A DNA stretch of 64,000 nt, taken from assembly GCA_035534855.1 (NCBI GenBank), contig DATLRD010000031.1, positions 1 through 64,000 on the forward strand, written 5' to 3'. Positions 1 to 7,936 of this stretch are shown piece after piece (the stretch's first letter is position 1; every line of letters starts with the position of its first letter). Made by a program: the position numbers and the translations under genes. Below the pieces are notes generated by a model. That model made no database searches, was not told where the DNA came from, and saw only the letters and a list, made by a program, of their open reading frames with translations. The DNA is from DATARH01 sp035534855 (GTDB taxonomy: Bacteria; Pseudomonadota; Alphaproteobacteria; ATCC43930; CGMCC-115725).

Positions 1-10
1 GGAGAGTCGC

Positions 11-415
11 GTGCTCAACATACCGCTCGGCCAACTGGCCTTTATCATCGAGAAGGCGCGCGAGTTCGACGAGGAAACCGAGCCGGCCAACGGCGATTCC
101 GGATCGAACCCGACCGACGACAAGGTTGTCGCGATCCTCGAAGACAGCGACGCCAATCCGACGCGCGAAGAGCTCGCCGGCGCGCTCGACGCGCTCGACG
201 AGGACCAGCGGATCGAGCTTCTGGCGCTGATGTGGCTTGGGCGCGGCGATTTCGACCGCAGCGAATGGCGCGACGCGCTGAAGCAGGCGCGCGAAATCCA
301 CAACGCCGCTGAGACCGAATACCTGATCGGCACGCCGCTGCTCGCCGATTACCTCGAAGAGGGCACCAACATTCTAGGCTATTCGCTCGACGACTATGAA
401 ATCGGTCGCCTGTAA
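11..415 (+). CDS. DUF3775 family protein
   Basis: A 134-residue acidic, all-helical-looking protein that I assign to the DUF3775 family of small alphaproteobacterial proteins; no reaction is known for it. Family-like segments are the N-terminal IIEKAREFDEETEP stretch, a central DEDQRIELLALMWLGRG block and an EWRDALKQAREIHN helix. The start is GTG, with GGAGAG lying just upstream at the very edge of the window, so the start looks genuine. There is no signal peptide or membrane segment, which suggests a cytoplasmic protein. The family assignment is from memory of the pattern and was not searched. It precedes a second small gene on the same strand by 35 bases. Confidence 0.75.
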   Translation: MLNIPLGQLAFIIEKAREFDEETEPANGDSGSNPTDDKVVAILEDSDANPTREELAGALDALDEDQRIELLALMWLGRGDFDRSEWRDALKQAREIHNAAETEYLIGTPLLADYLEEGTNILGYSLDDYEIGRL

Positions 416-450
416 GCGGCAACCGGCAGCGATCAAGGAGAAACTGCGAC

Positions 451-654
451 ATGCATCCGATCGTCGATAAGGCGGAAGTCGCGATCGACTTCCCCGACAA
501 GTATTACAGTGGCGGGTTCGGCCGCGATTTGAGCTTCGAGGCGCGCGCCGAAGACGACGGCATGCTGATCCGCCCCGACGCCGCGCTTCCCGACAACGCC
601 CTTAATGGGTCATCAGAACCGGGATCGTCGCCTCTTCCAGCACTCGGCGGGTGA
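451..654 (+). CDS. Small conserved-looking protein, probably C-terminally damaged
   Basis: A 67-codon reading frame beginning MHPIVDKAEVAIDFPDKYY, preceded by a clear AAGGAG about ten bases before the ATG, which argues for real translation. The first 40 residues are well-behaved and acidic. The tail after about residue 42 turns into Ser/Gly/Pro-rich sequence and runs some 50 bases into the 3' end of the convergent universal-stress gene. Such an overlap, with abrupt loss of protein-like character, suggests that the original C-terminal half was deleted and the frame now reads through. I do not know a function. It may be cotranscribed with the DUF3775 gene upstream. Confidence 0.45.
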   Translation: MHPIVDKAEVAIDFPDKYYSGGFGRDLSFEARAEDDGMLIRPDAALPDNALNGSSEPGSSPLPALGG

Positions 655-1456
655 CGCCGCCGAGAAAGCTCTGGCGCAGCCGGCCATGGGTATAGGCGCC
701 CATCACGATCAGCGTCGCGTCGACCCGCTTGGCGCTGGCGAGCAGGTCGGCGCCGACCGATGGCGCCTGATGCGTGCGGGACACCCGATGCGCGGTGATC
801 CCGTACCACGACAGCGCCTCGTCAAGCTCGGCGCTGTTTGCGTTCTCGCTCTCGGACTCGGCCGCGGTGAACACCGATACCCGATGCGCGGCGCGCAGCA
901 GCGGCATCGCCGCAAACACCGAGTGGCTGGCTTCGAGGCTGCTGTTCCACGCGACGACGACGTGTTCCAGCATGCTCCACCGCACCGGCTTCGGCACCAG
1001 CAGCGTCGGCCGCCCGGTGCCGAACAGGGCTGCGTCGAGGCAGCGGCCGGCGAGCGGCTCGCTCGCCGGGAATCGGTTCATCACGATCAGATCGCTGACC
1101 CGGCCGAAGCGGGTCACCGCCGGCTCGATCTCCATCGCCGGTTCGACCCAGGTCGCAAAGCAGCTGTCGAGCCGGTCGTCGACCGGCGCACTCGGCAGCT
1201 TGTGCTTGAGGCGCCAGCTTTCGAACTGCCCGCGTGCGGCCGCTGCCAGCCGGCGGTTTTCCCGCTCGATCATGTCGCGGCCGACCTGGGCGTTGGCCAT
1301 GATGTCGGGGTACAAGGTAACCACCGCCTCGGCGTTCGAGTGCACGCAGAGCGCCCGGACGTGCGAGTTCATCGGCTTGGCGATGGCGAGCGCCGCGTCA
1401 AGCGCAGCCTCGGTGTCAAACCCCGGGGCAAGGGGCACTAAAATCGTTCGCATCAT
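602..1456 (-). CDS. Universal stress protein (UspA family)
   Basis: A 284-residue cytoplasmic UspA-superfamily protein, about twice the length of a single Usp domain. The first half begins with the usual beta strand MRTILVPLAPG. The C-terminal half keeps the nucleotide-binding signature GAYTHGR followed by SFLGGVTRRVLEEATIPVLM, the G-x2-G-x9-G pattern of ATP-binding members. Translation probably starts at the first of two adjacent ATGs, which GAGAGG precedes by eight bases. An FNR-type box lies 67 bases upstream of the start, with a plausible -10 element at the right distance. The family is commonly induced under hypoxia or stasis. The neighbours (nnrS remnant, acyl-CoA ligase/acetyltransferase, CBS protein) support an oxygen-limitation role, which is an inference. 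Confidence 0.85.
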   Translation of the reverse strand: MMRTILVPLAPGFDTEAALDAALAIAKPMNSHVRALCVHSNAEAVVTLYPDIMANAQVGRDMIERENRRLAAAARGQFESWRLKHKLPSAPVDDRLDSCFATWVEPAMEIEPAVTRFGRVSDLIVMNRFPASEPLAGRCLDAALFGTGRPTLLVPKPVRWSMLEHVVVAWNSSLEASHSVFAAMPLLRAAHRVSVFTAAESESENANSAELDEALSWYGITAHRVSRTHQAPSVGADLLASAKRVDATLIVMGAYTHGRLRQSFLGGVTRRVLEEATIPVLMTH

Positions 1457-1489
1457 CGGATCGACCTCTCGAAAGCAACCAGGAGAAAA

Positions 1490-1957
1490 TCATTGTCCGG
1501 CGTCGCCTCTGGCGCCTTGATCCAGGTCAAGCCGCGGCTGTCGCGGCAGCATCACGCCCGGCAGATAGCCGATCAGGAACACGACAAAGCCGAGCGCCCA
1601 GACCACGGCCGAGGCGAGCATGTCGGCGATGGCGCCTGCCAGCGGCACGGCCGCCGCCAGCAGCAAGCCCAGCACCAGCCACAGATACGCCAGGTGCAAA
1701 ATCCATACGCCCGGCGCGCGCGGCACGCGGCAGCCGCACCACACCCGGCGGCGGCCAACGCCGCGAGGCAGCCACCAGACCGGGCCCGAAGATCGCATCG
1801 CAGGCGACATAGAGGCCGAGCGCCGGCGGCGGGTGCGACCTCGACGGCGCCAGGCCATAAGCGAACCCCGCCAATCCGGCCCCGCGACGCCGAACAGCAT
1901 CTCGTGCGCGTGCCACAGCACCGGGGAGACCCGGCCCGTGTGGCCGGCAATCTTCAT
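1490..1957 (-). pseudogene. nnrS: nnrS remnant (haem/copper membrane protein), frameshifted and deleted
   Basis: Fragments of NnrS, the multi-spanning membrane protein linked to nitric oxide stress, are spread over two frames. One frame keeps PVLWHAHEMLFGVAG (the conserved WHAHEMLFG block) and near the end WILHLAYLWLVLGLLLAA and FLIGYLPGVMLPR, resembling the family's C-terminal segments. A different frame encodes DAIFGPGLVAA between them. An intact NnrS is close to 400 residues, and only about 150 codons remain, so most of the central helices are lost. The usual N-terminal segment is also missing. A perfect FNR box remains upstream. Identification rests on these blocks and is fairly secure; exact borders are not. 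Confidence 0.7.
1517..1530 (-). promoter_or_regulatory. FNR/Dnr-type box upstream of the universal stress gene
   Basis: The sequence TTGATCCAGGTCAA matches the FNR consensus TTGAT-N4-ATCAA at nine of ten fixed positions. Its centre is about 67 bases before the universal stress protein start. If the site acts at about -41.5, transcription would begin near 1482. AATGAT at about 1489-1494 (minus strand) then falls in the -10 position, giving a short leader containing GAGAGG. The box lies inside the decayed 3' end of nnrS. Binding of an FNR/CRP-family regulator is inferred from the motif and spacing. Confidence 0.75.
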
Positions 1958-2034
1958 CGTTGCGGCCCTTCCTTCGCGCCATTCGAGGCGTGCGCGATGC
2001 GCGGCCACAGATGCGACGCCCGCGACGAAAGGCA

Positions 2035-2048
2035 TTGATGCAAATCAA
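2035..2048 (-). promoter_or_regulatory. FNR-type box upstream of the nnrS remnant
   Basis: TTGATGCAAATCAA is a perfect match to TTGAT-N4-ATCAA. It sits between the end of the phosphotransferase/AAA gene and the nnrS remnant, so its only visible target on the minus strand is the broken gene. It may be a leftover operator or may still drive a transcript running toward the universal stress gene. Confidence 0.75.
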
Positions 2049-2087
2049 CCGCTTAAGCCGACGCCGGCGCTGCCCGCCGGGCCGGGG

Positions 2088-3638
2088 TCAGGAGAGCGTC
2101 AGCAGTTGTCGTGCGGCCGCCAGCGTCTCCGGCAGATCGCGGCCGGCATCGACCCGATGCCACTCGACGGGCCCGGGGTCGAGCGCGACCTGCCGGCGCA
2201 CCACCGCGCCGGTCGCGTCCGAGGCGTCGTCGCGGCGGGCGCCGACCCGCGCCACCAGCGCCGCCTCCGGCGCCTCGAGCCACAGCCCGCAAAACGGCAC
2301 GCCCGCCTGGCTGGCCACCGCGGCAAATTCCTGCCGCTCCTCCGGGCGCAGCGCCACCGCATCGATGATCGCGCAATACCCGGCGCGCAGCGCGGCCGCA
2401 GCCCGCGCCCGGATCGCGCCGTAGACCCGGGCCGAAATCTCCGGCGCATAGGCGGCTTCCGGCAGCTTCTCCTCGGGCTCGGCGCCCAGCAGCCGCTTGC
2501 GAATGACGTCGCTGCGCAGCACCCGCGCCCCCGGCCGCAGGCCGAGCGTCGGCGCCAGCGCCGCGGCAAGCGACGATTTGCCGGTGCCGCTGAGGCCACC
2601 GATTGCGATCAGCCGCGCCGGCGACGGGGTCAGCACTGCGCGCGCGAGATCGAGATAGGCTTGCGCCTCCGCCGCCTTGCCCGCCTCCGCGTCGCCGCCG
2701 CCGACGGCATGGTCGATCGCGGTGCCGGCAACATGGGCGCGGATCGCCGCGCGCTGCGACAGAAACAGCGGCATCGCCGCCAGCCCATCGTCCTCGCCGG
2801 TCAGATCGAGATAGCGGTTGAACACCAGATTGGCGAACCCGGCGAAGCCGCGATGGTCGAGGTCCATCAACAGGAACGCGAGGTCGTACAGCACGTCGAT
2901 ACTGGCGAGCCGGTCGGAGAATTCGAGGCAATCGAACAGCACCGGCCGGCCGTCGAGAACGCAGATGTTGCGCAGGTGCAGATCGCCGTGGCAGCGCCGC
3001 ACCTTGCCCGCCGTGCGGCGCCGGTCGAGCACCGCGCCGATCCGTGCCGCTTCCGTCAGCGAGCGGGCGCGCAGATCGTCGATCTCGCCGTGCGCGAAGC
3101 CGACCGCGCGGCAGCCGCGCAGCAGCCCATCGTTGTTGCGCACGATCTCGGCAGCCACGGCGGCGCCACCAAACTCGGGGCAAGGCTCGGCGGCGGCGTG
3201 AAACTCGGCAATATGTGCAGCGAGCGCATAGAGCAGCGCCGGGGTCAGCCCGCCCGCCCGGGCGATCGCGTCGAGCAGCCCGTCCTGCGCGAACCGGCGC
3301 ATCACGACGACCCAATCGACGACCGTGCCGCCCCTGCCCCAGCCGATCGACCCGTCGGGCCGCCGGGATATCGCCCGCACATCGAGGTACAGCTCGGGCG
3401 CGGTGCGGCGATTCAGTGACAGCTCGGCGGCGCAGGCCCTGCGCCGCAATTCAACGGTCGAGAAATCGACATAGGAGTATTTGATTGCGCGCTTCAGCTT
3501 GTAGGCGCGCTCGCCGGCGAGGAACACCCGCGAGATGTGTGTGTTCAGGGTCTCGACCGTGCCGACCCGGGACCCGTAGCTCGCCGGGTTGCCGAGAAAG
3601 GCGATCGCATCGCGCTGGCTGTCAGGTTCGTCTGGCAT
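2088..3638 (-). CDS. Bifunctional phosphotransferase-like/AAA ATP-binding protein
   Basis: A 516-residue two-domain protein. The N-terminal 320 residues resemble aminoglycoside-phosphotransferase-fold kinases, with the catalytic loop HGDLHLRN at 217-224 and a metal-binding LFDCLEF at about 234-240. The C-terminal part is a zeta-toxin or shikimate-kinase-like P-loop ATPase with GGLSGTGKSS at about 347-356. Proteins of this architecture occur beside universal stress and CBS proteins in oxygen-limitation regulons, but their substrate is unknown. Its start overlaps the end of the upstream acyl-CoA ligase/acetyltransferase gene by 17 bases, so the two are surely cotranscribed from the FNR-type promoter before that gene. 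Confidence 0.85.
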   Translation of the reverse strand: MPDEPDSQRDAIAFLGNPASYGSRVGTVETLNTHISRVFLAGERAYKLKRAIKYSYVDFSTVELRRRACAAELSLNRRTAPELYLDVRAISRRPDGSIGWGRGGTVVDWVVVMRRFAQDGLLDAIARAGGLTPALLYALAAHIAEFHAAAEPCPEFGGAAVAAEIVRNNDGLLRGCRAVGFAHGEIDDLRARSLTEAARIGAVLDRRRTAGKVRRCHGDLHLRNICVLDGRPVLFDCLEFSDRLASIDVLYDLAFLLMDLDHRGFAGFANLVFNRYLDLTGEDDGLAAMPLFLSQRAAIRAHVAGTAIDHAVGGGDAEAGKAAEAQAYLDLARAVLTPSPARLIAIGGLSGTGKSSLAAALAPTLGLRPGARVLRSDVIRKRLLGAEPEEKLPEAAYAPEISARVYGAIRARAAAALRAGYCAIIDAVALRPEERQEFAAVASQAGVPFCGLWLEAPEAALVARVGARRDDASDATGAVVRRQVALDPGPVEWHRVDAGRDLPETLAAARQLLTLS

Positions 3639-6312
3639 CCGGTTTCAGCACCTTGGTGACGCGCAGCGCCAGCATGTCGTCGGCGCCATCGGGGATGAAG
3701 CCGAGGACGCGGCACATGTCCAGCATCGGCTTGTTCTCGCGCAGCACCGCGCCGACCAGTTCGCCGACTCCGCGCTCCGTGGCGATCTCGATCAGCCGTG
3801 TCATCAAGAGATAGCCGAGCCCCCTGCCCTTCCAGTCGCTGCGCACCGCGACCGCGAATTCGGCGCGGCGGTTGTCGGGGTCGGCGGCATATCGCGCGAC
3901 GCCGAGCGGCACCCCCTCGCATTCCGCGAGGATCGCCATTTCGCGGTCGTAATCAAGTTGCGACAGCCGCGCCGCGATCGCATGGCTGAGACCTCGCAGC
4001 GTTGCGAAAAACCGCATGCGCCGATCCTCCGCGGTCATGTTAGCGACCAGATCGTGCAGCAGCGGCTCGTCTTCCGGACGCAGCGGCCGCAGGCGCACCG
4101 CCACGCCCTCGCGGGTATGCCCCACGGTTTCGAGGTGCTGCGGATAGGGCGCGATCGCCAGCCGCGTCGCGTCGGCCGCCGGCGTGACCCGCACCCGCGC
4201 GTCGAGCGCGATGACGCCGCGATCGTCGGCGAGCAGCGGGTTGATGTCGAGCTCGCGGATTTCCGGATGGTCCGCGGCGAGCCGGGCGACGCGGATCAGC
4301 GCGTCGACGACCGCGTCGAGCTTCGCTGGCAGCGTACCGCGATAGCCCTGCAGCAGCAGCCACACCCGGGTGCGCATCATCTGCGCGCGCACCAGCACCG
4401 CGTTGAGCGGCGGGAATTCGAGCGAGGTGTCGTTGACGATTTCGACGGCCGTTCCGCCCTGGCCAAACGCGACGACCGGCCCGAACACCGGATCGTCGGC
4501 GATCCCGACCAACAGCTCCGTGGCGCCGGGCCGGCTGACCATCGCCTGCACCAGGAACCCGTGGATGCGCGCCTCGGGCCGGGCCAACCGCACACGGTCC
4601 AGCATCGCCGCCGCCTCGCGCCGCACCGCCGCGGTATCCGCCAGGCCGAGCGCCACGCCGCCGAAATCGCTTTTGTGGGTGATGTCGGGCGAGCGGATCT
4701 TCAGCACCACCGGGAATCCGGACTTTTCTGCCGCCATTGCGGCCGCTTCGGCATCGCTCGCAACCAGGGTGGCCGCGACCGGGATGCCGTAGGCCGCGAG
4801 CGCCGCGCTTGCCGCCTCGGGCGCCAGCCACGAACTGCCGTCGGCCAGCGTCTGCGCGATCGTTCGCCTGACGCTCGCCGCATCCAAGCGCGCCCCGGCG
4901 GGCTGCGTCGGCGGCGTTTCCATCAGCAGGTCCTGGTTACGCCGATACCTGACCCGGTGCATGAAGCCGGTGACCGCGGCGTCGGGCGTCGCGTACGAGG
5001 CGATCCGGGCGCCGGCAAACAGCCGCCGCGCCTGCTGCGCCGATTGCTCGCCGAGCCAGGCGGCGAAAACGTTGCGCCCGTGGAGCCGTTCGGCCGGCAC
5101 GGCGGCGAGTGCATCGATCGTCGCCTCCGCCGCCTCTGCCGGCTCGGCCAGCGCGGTCGGGCAATTCATCGCCAGCACCGCATCGACCCCGTCGTCGTCG
5201 AACAGCGCGGCGAGCGCCGCGACATAGCGTGCACCCGAGGCATCCCCGATCAGGTCCACCGGGTTGCCGCGGCTCCAGGTCGGCGGCAGCACGGCGTTGA
5301 GCCGCTCGACCGTCGCCGGCGACAGCGGCGACAGCGTGCCGCCGGCTAGAACCAGCGCGTCGGCCGCAAGCACCCCGGCGCCGCCGCCGTTGGTCATGAT
5401 CGCCAGCCGGTCGCCACGCTGGTCGCGGGTCAGCGCCAGCGTCTCGGCGGCGTCGAACAGCTCTGCCATCGTGCCGACACGCAGCATGCCGGCGCGGCGG
5501 AACGCGGCTTCATAGACCGCGTCGGCGCCGGCGAGCGCGCCGGTGTGCGAGCTGGCCGCCTTGGCGCCGGCGCTCGAGCGCCCGGCCTTCAGCACCAGCA
5601 CCGGCTTGGTGCGTGCCGCCGCGCGCGCCGCCGACATGAATTTCCGGCCGTGCGTCACCGCCTCGACGTAGAGCAGGACCGCCGAGGTGTCCGGGTCGGT
5701 CGCGAGATAGTCGAGCATGTCGCCGAAATCGACATCGGCCATGTCGCCGAGCGACACGACGTAGGAAAACCCGATCTGCCGCGGCGCCGCCCAATCGAGC
5801 ATCGCGGTGATCATCGCCCCCGACTGGCTGACAAAAGCGATGCCGCCCGGCGGCGGCGCCAGGTGCGAAAAGCTGGCGTCGAGGCCGAGGCGCGGCACCA
5901 TGATGCCGACGCAGTTGGGACCGACGACGCGCAGCAGGTGCGGCCTGGCGGCGTCCAGGATCTGCTGCTGCAATTCGCGGCCGTGCCCGCCCAGTTCGCC
6001 GAACCCGCCGGTGATGACCACGGCACCGCTGGTGCCGCGCACGCCGAGCTCGGCTATCAGCCGCGGGATCGTCTCAGGCGGCGTGGCGATGACCGCCAGG
6101 TCGGGAGCCTGCGGCAGGGCAGCGACCGAGGGATAGACCGGCAGCCCGTCGATCTCGCTGTGATGCGGGTTGACCAGCATCAATTCGCCGTGAAACCCGC
6201 AGCGCCGCAGATTGCGCACGGCCAGCGCGCCAACCGAGCCGGCGCGCGGCGTCGCGCCGATCATCGCCACCGATCTGGCCGCGAAGATCTTGTCGAGGTT
6301 GCGGATGGACAT
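3622..6312 (-). CDS. Acyl-CoA synthetase (ADP-forming)/GNAT protein acetyltransferase, Pat-like
   Basis: An 896-residue fusion. An ADP-forming acyl-CoA ligase module comes first: an N-terminal CoA-binding Rossmann domain opening with MIGATPRAGSVGALAVRNL, ligase-like domains, then an ATP-grasp segment around GFPVVLKIRSPDITHKSDFGG. A GNAT domain occupies roughly the last 170 residues, with the acetyl-CoA loop RSDWKGRGLGYLL. This is the architecture of the Pat lysine acetyltransferases that silence acetyl-CoA synthetase and other enzymes. In many homologues the ligase part is catalytically inactive, which I cannot judge here. It heads an operon with the kinase-like gene, and a perfect FNR box 61 bases upstream with TATAGC at a -10 position suggests anaerobic induction. 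Confidence 0.9.
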   Translation of the reverse strand: MSIRNLDKIFAARSVAMIGATPRAGSVGALAVRNLRRCGFHGELMLVNPHHSEIDGLPVYPSVAALPQAPDLAVIATPPETIPRLIAELGVRGTSGAVVITGGFGELGGHGRELQQQILDAARPHLLRVVGPNCVGIMVPRLGLDASFSHLAPPPGGIAFVSQSGAMITAMLDWAAPRQIGFSYVVSLGDMADVDFGDMLDYLATDPDTSAVLLYVEAVTHGRKFMSAARAAARTKPVLVLKAGRSSAGAKAASSHTGALAGADAVYEAAFRRAGMLRVGTMAELFDAAETLALTRDQRGDRLAIMTNGGGAGVLAADALVLAGGTLSPLSPATVERLNAVLPPTWSRGNPVDLIGDASGARYVAALAALFDDDGVDAVLAMNCPTALAEPAEAAEATIDALAAVPAERLHGRNVFAAWLGEQSAQQARRLFAGARIASYATPDAAVTGFMHRVRYRRNQDLLMETPPTQPAGARLDAASVRRTIAQTLADGSSWLAPEAASAALAAYGIPVAATLVASDAEAAAMAAEKSGFPVVLKIRSPDITHKSDFGGVALGLADTAAVRREAAAMLDRVRLARPEARIHGFLVQAMVSRPGATELLVGIADDPVFGPVVAFGQGGTAVEIVNDTSLEFPPLNAVLVRAQMMRTRVWLLLQGYRGTLPAKLDAVVDALIRVARLAADHPEIRELDINPLLADDRGVIALDARVRVTPAADATRLAIAPYPQHLETVGHTREGVAVRLRPLRPEDEPLLHDLVANMTAEDRRMRFFATLRGLSHAIAARLSQLDYDREMAILAECEGVPLGVARYAADPDNRRAEFAVAVRSDWKGRGLGYLLMTRLIEIATERGVGELVGAVLRENKPMLDMCRVLGFIPDGADDMLALRVTKVLKPDARRT

Positions 6313-6366
6313 CGGCGGCGTACCCTTTGCGAGCGGCTATACTGCCGCGACGCGGCAGCGGGCAAA

Positions 6367-6380
6367 TTGATCCGGATCAA
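6367..6380. promoter_or_regulatory. Perfect FNR-type box in a divergent promoter
   Basis: TTGATCCGGATCAA is a perfect, fully palindromic match to the FNR consensus. Its centre is 61 bases from the Pat-like start on the minus strand and 59 bases from the CBS/BON start on the plus strand. Candidate -10 hexamers lie at suitable distances on both sides: TATAGC at 6336-6341 (minus) and TAATCT at 6403-6408 (plus). One bound dimer could therefore activate both directions. Confidence 0.8.
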
Positions 6381-6432
6381 TGGCCGCCGCACGGCGGACC
6401 CCTAATCTTCAAGCAAACAGCGGAGTTGCACG

Positions 6433-7140
6433 ATGAACGCTCGGGACATCATGACCGCGCCGGTGATTTCGGTAAGCCCCGACACGGCGATCGAAGAGGC
6501 AGCGCGGCTGATGGTCGAAAACCGCATCAGCGGGCTACCGGTCGTCGACGAGAACGGCGCCATCGTCGGCATCCTGACCGAAGGCGATCTCTTGCACCGC
6601 ATCGAGCTCGGCACCGAGAAACAGCATTCCGGCTGGTATGGCCTGCTGTTCGGACCCGGCCGGTTGGCCGCAGAATATGTCCGCTCGCGGGCGCGACAGG
6701 TCGGCGAGATCATGACGTCCGACGTGTTCGCGGTGGCGCCGGAAACCAATCTCGCCGAGGTCACGGCGCTGATGGAAACCCGGCATGTCAAGCGAGTGCC
6801 GGTCGTCGAAGGCGGCCGGCTCGCCGGCATCGTCAGCCGCGCCAACCTGGTTGAAGCGCTGGCCAAGACGCTCGCCGCGCAGCATGAGGCGGCGATCGAC
6901 GACGACGAAATCCGGGCGCGCATTCTCGCCGAGATCGAAAAGCAGCCTTGGGGGCCGCGGGAAAGCGTGACTGTCACGGTCAAGGACGGGGTCGTCGAGC
7001 TGCACGGCACGGTCGTCGACGAACGCGAGCGGGCGGCGCTGCGCGTCGCCGCCGAAAACCAGCCCGGCGTCAAATCGCTGCGCGACTACCTCGTATGGGT
7101 CGAGCCGAATTCGGGGATGGTGTTTCCGGCCGCCCAGTAG
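6433..7140 (+). CDS. CBS-pair and BON domain protein
   Basis: A 235-residue cytoplasmic protein. Two CBS motifs form a Bateman module: residues 1-60 contain DIMTAPVISVSPDTAIEEA and GLPVVDENGAIVGILTEGDL; about 95-150 contain IMTSDVFAVAPETNLAEV and RVPVVEGGRLAGIVSRANL. A BON domain (VTVTVKDGVVELHGTV) fills the C-terminus. CBS pairs sense adenosyl ligands and BON domains often contact membranes or lipids; the actual ligand here is unknown. It is transcribed divergently from the Pat-like operon and shares the perfect FNR box, with a leader of roughly 20 bases if transcription starts 41.5 bases downstream of the box centre. This is a standard member of such low-oxygen loci. Confidence 0.88.
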   Translation: MNARDIMTAPVISVSPDTAIEEAARLMVENRISGLPVVDENGAIVGILTEGDLLHRIELGTEKQHSGWYGLLFGPGRLAAEYVRSRARQVGEIMTSDVFAVAPETNLAEVTALMETRHVKRVPVVEGGRLAGIVSRANLVEALAKTLAAQHEAAIDDDEIRARILAEIEKQPWGPRESVTVTVKDGVVELHGTVVDERERAALRVAAENQPGVKSLRDYLVWVEPNSGMVFPAAQ

Positions 7141-7162
7141 ACGCCACCCAAAGCTACTGGGC
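7132..7162. terminator. Hairpin between convergent genes, possible bidirectional terminator
   Basis: GCCCAGTAG and CTACTGGGC form a perfect nine-base-pair stem with a 13-base loop. Each arm carries the TAG stop codon of one convergent gene (CBS/BON on plus, hydroxybutyrate dehydrogenase on minus). No T-run follows, so classical intrinsic termination is uncertain. It may instead simply reflect both proteins ending in Ala-Gln. Confidence 0.4.
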
Positions 7163-7936
7163 CACCCAGCCGCCGTCGATCGACAACGCCGCGCCGGTCA
7201 TCGTCGTGGCACCGTCACCGCACAGGAACACCGCCAGCGCACCGATCTTTTCCGGCGTCGTGTAGTCGAGCATCGGCTGCTTCTCGCGCAGGAGGTCGTC
7301 ATGCGCCTGCGCGACCGGGATGCCCTGCGCCTTGGCCCGCGCCTCGATCTGCTGCTGCACCAGCGGGGTCAGCACCCAGCCGGGGCAGATCGCGTTGCAG
7401 GTGACGCCCTGGTTTGCGGTCTCGATCGCGATCACCTTGGTCAGCCCGACCAACCCGTGCTTGGCGGTGACATAGGCCGCCTTTTCGCCGCTGGCGACGA
7501 GGCCGTGCGCCGAGGCGATGTTGATGATGCGGCCCCATTTCTTCGCCAGCATGTGCGGCAGCGCCGCCTTCGATGCGTGAAACGCGGCCGACAGGTTGAT
7601 CGCGATCACCGCGTCCCATTTCTCCTCGGGGAAATCGACGACCTTGGCGACGTGCTGGATGCCGGCGTTGTTGACCAGGATGTCGACCCCGCCCATCTGC
7701 TGCGCCGTTGCCGCGACGAGGTCGCGGATTTGCGCCGGCTTGGTCATGTCGGCGCCGTTGTATCCGACGCGCACACCATGCCGCTCGGCAAGCCCGGCGC
7801 GCAGGTGCTCGATCGCCTGGCCGTCGCCGAACCCGTTGAGCATCACATCGCTTCCCTCGGCGGCGAGCGCGCCGGCGAGCGCCAGCCCGATCCCGCTGGT
7901 CGAGCCGGTGACGATCGCGACCTTGCTCTTCAACAT
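7154..7936 (-). CDS. bdhA: D-3-hydroxybutyrate dehydrogenase (SDR family)
   Basis: A 260-residue classical short-chain dehydrogenase that should interconvert 3-hydroxybutyrate and acetoacetate with NAD+. Visible motifs are the cofactor loop TGSTSGIG near residue 10, NNAG, the catalytic Ser in IINIASAHGLVAS, the YVTAK catalytic pair, and the C-terminal IDGGWVAQ. The pattern HGLVASGEKAAYVTAKHGLVG is typical of hydroxybutyrate dehydrogenases. Its ATG overlaps the stop of the upstream adenylate cyclase gene by one base (TGATG), so translation is coupled. With a phasin elsewhere in the window it fits turnover of polyhydroxybutyrate. Confidence 0.9.
   Translation of the reverse strand: MLKSKVAIVTGSTSGIGLALAGALAAEGSDVMLNGFGDGQAIEHLRAGLAERHGVRVGYNGADMTKPAQIRDLVAATAQQMGGVDILVNNAGIQHVAKVVDFPEEKWDAVIAINLSAAFHASKAALPHMLAKKWGRIINIASAHGLVASGEKAAYVTAKHGLVGLTKVIAIETANQGVTCNAICPGWVLTPLVQQQIEARAKAQGIPVAQAHDDLLREKQPMLDYTTPEKIGALAVFLCGDGATTMTGAALSIDGGWVAQ

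Noticed and set aside
1620..3419. Long plus-strand reading frame of about 600 codons
   Set aside because: It is the antisense shadow of the phosphotransferase/AAA gene and nnrS remnant, with Arg/Pro/Ala-rich content typical of G+C-rich shadows.
3589..5349. Plus-strand frame of 586 codons opposite the Pat-like gene
   Set aside because: No start context or recognisable motif; the minus-strand protein has clear domains.
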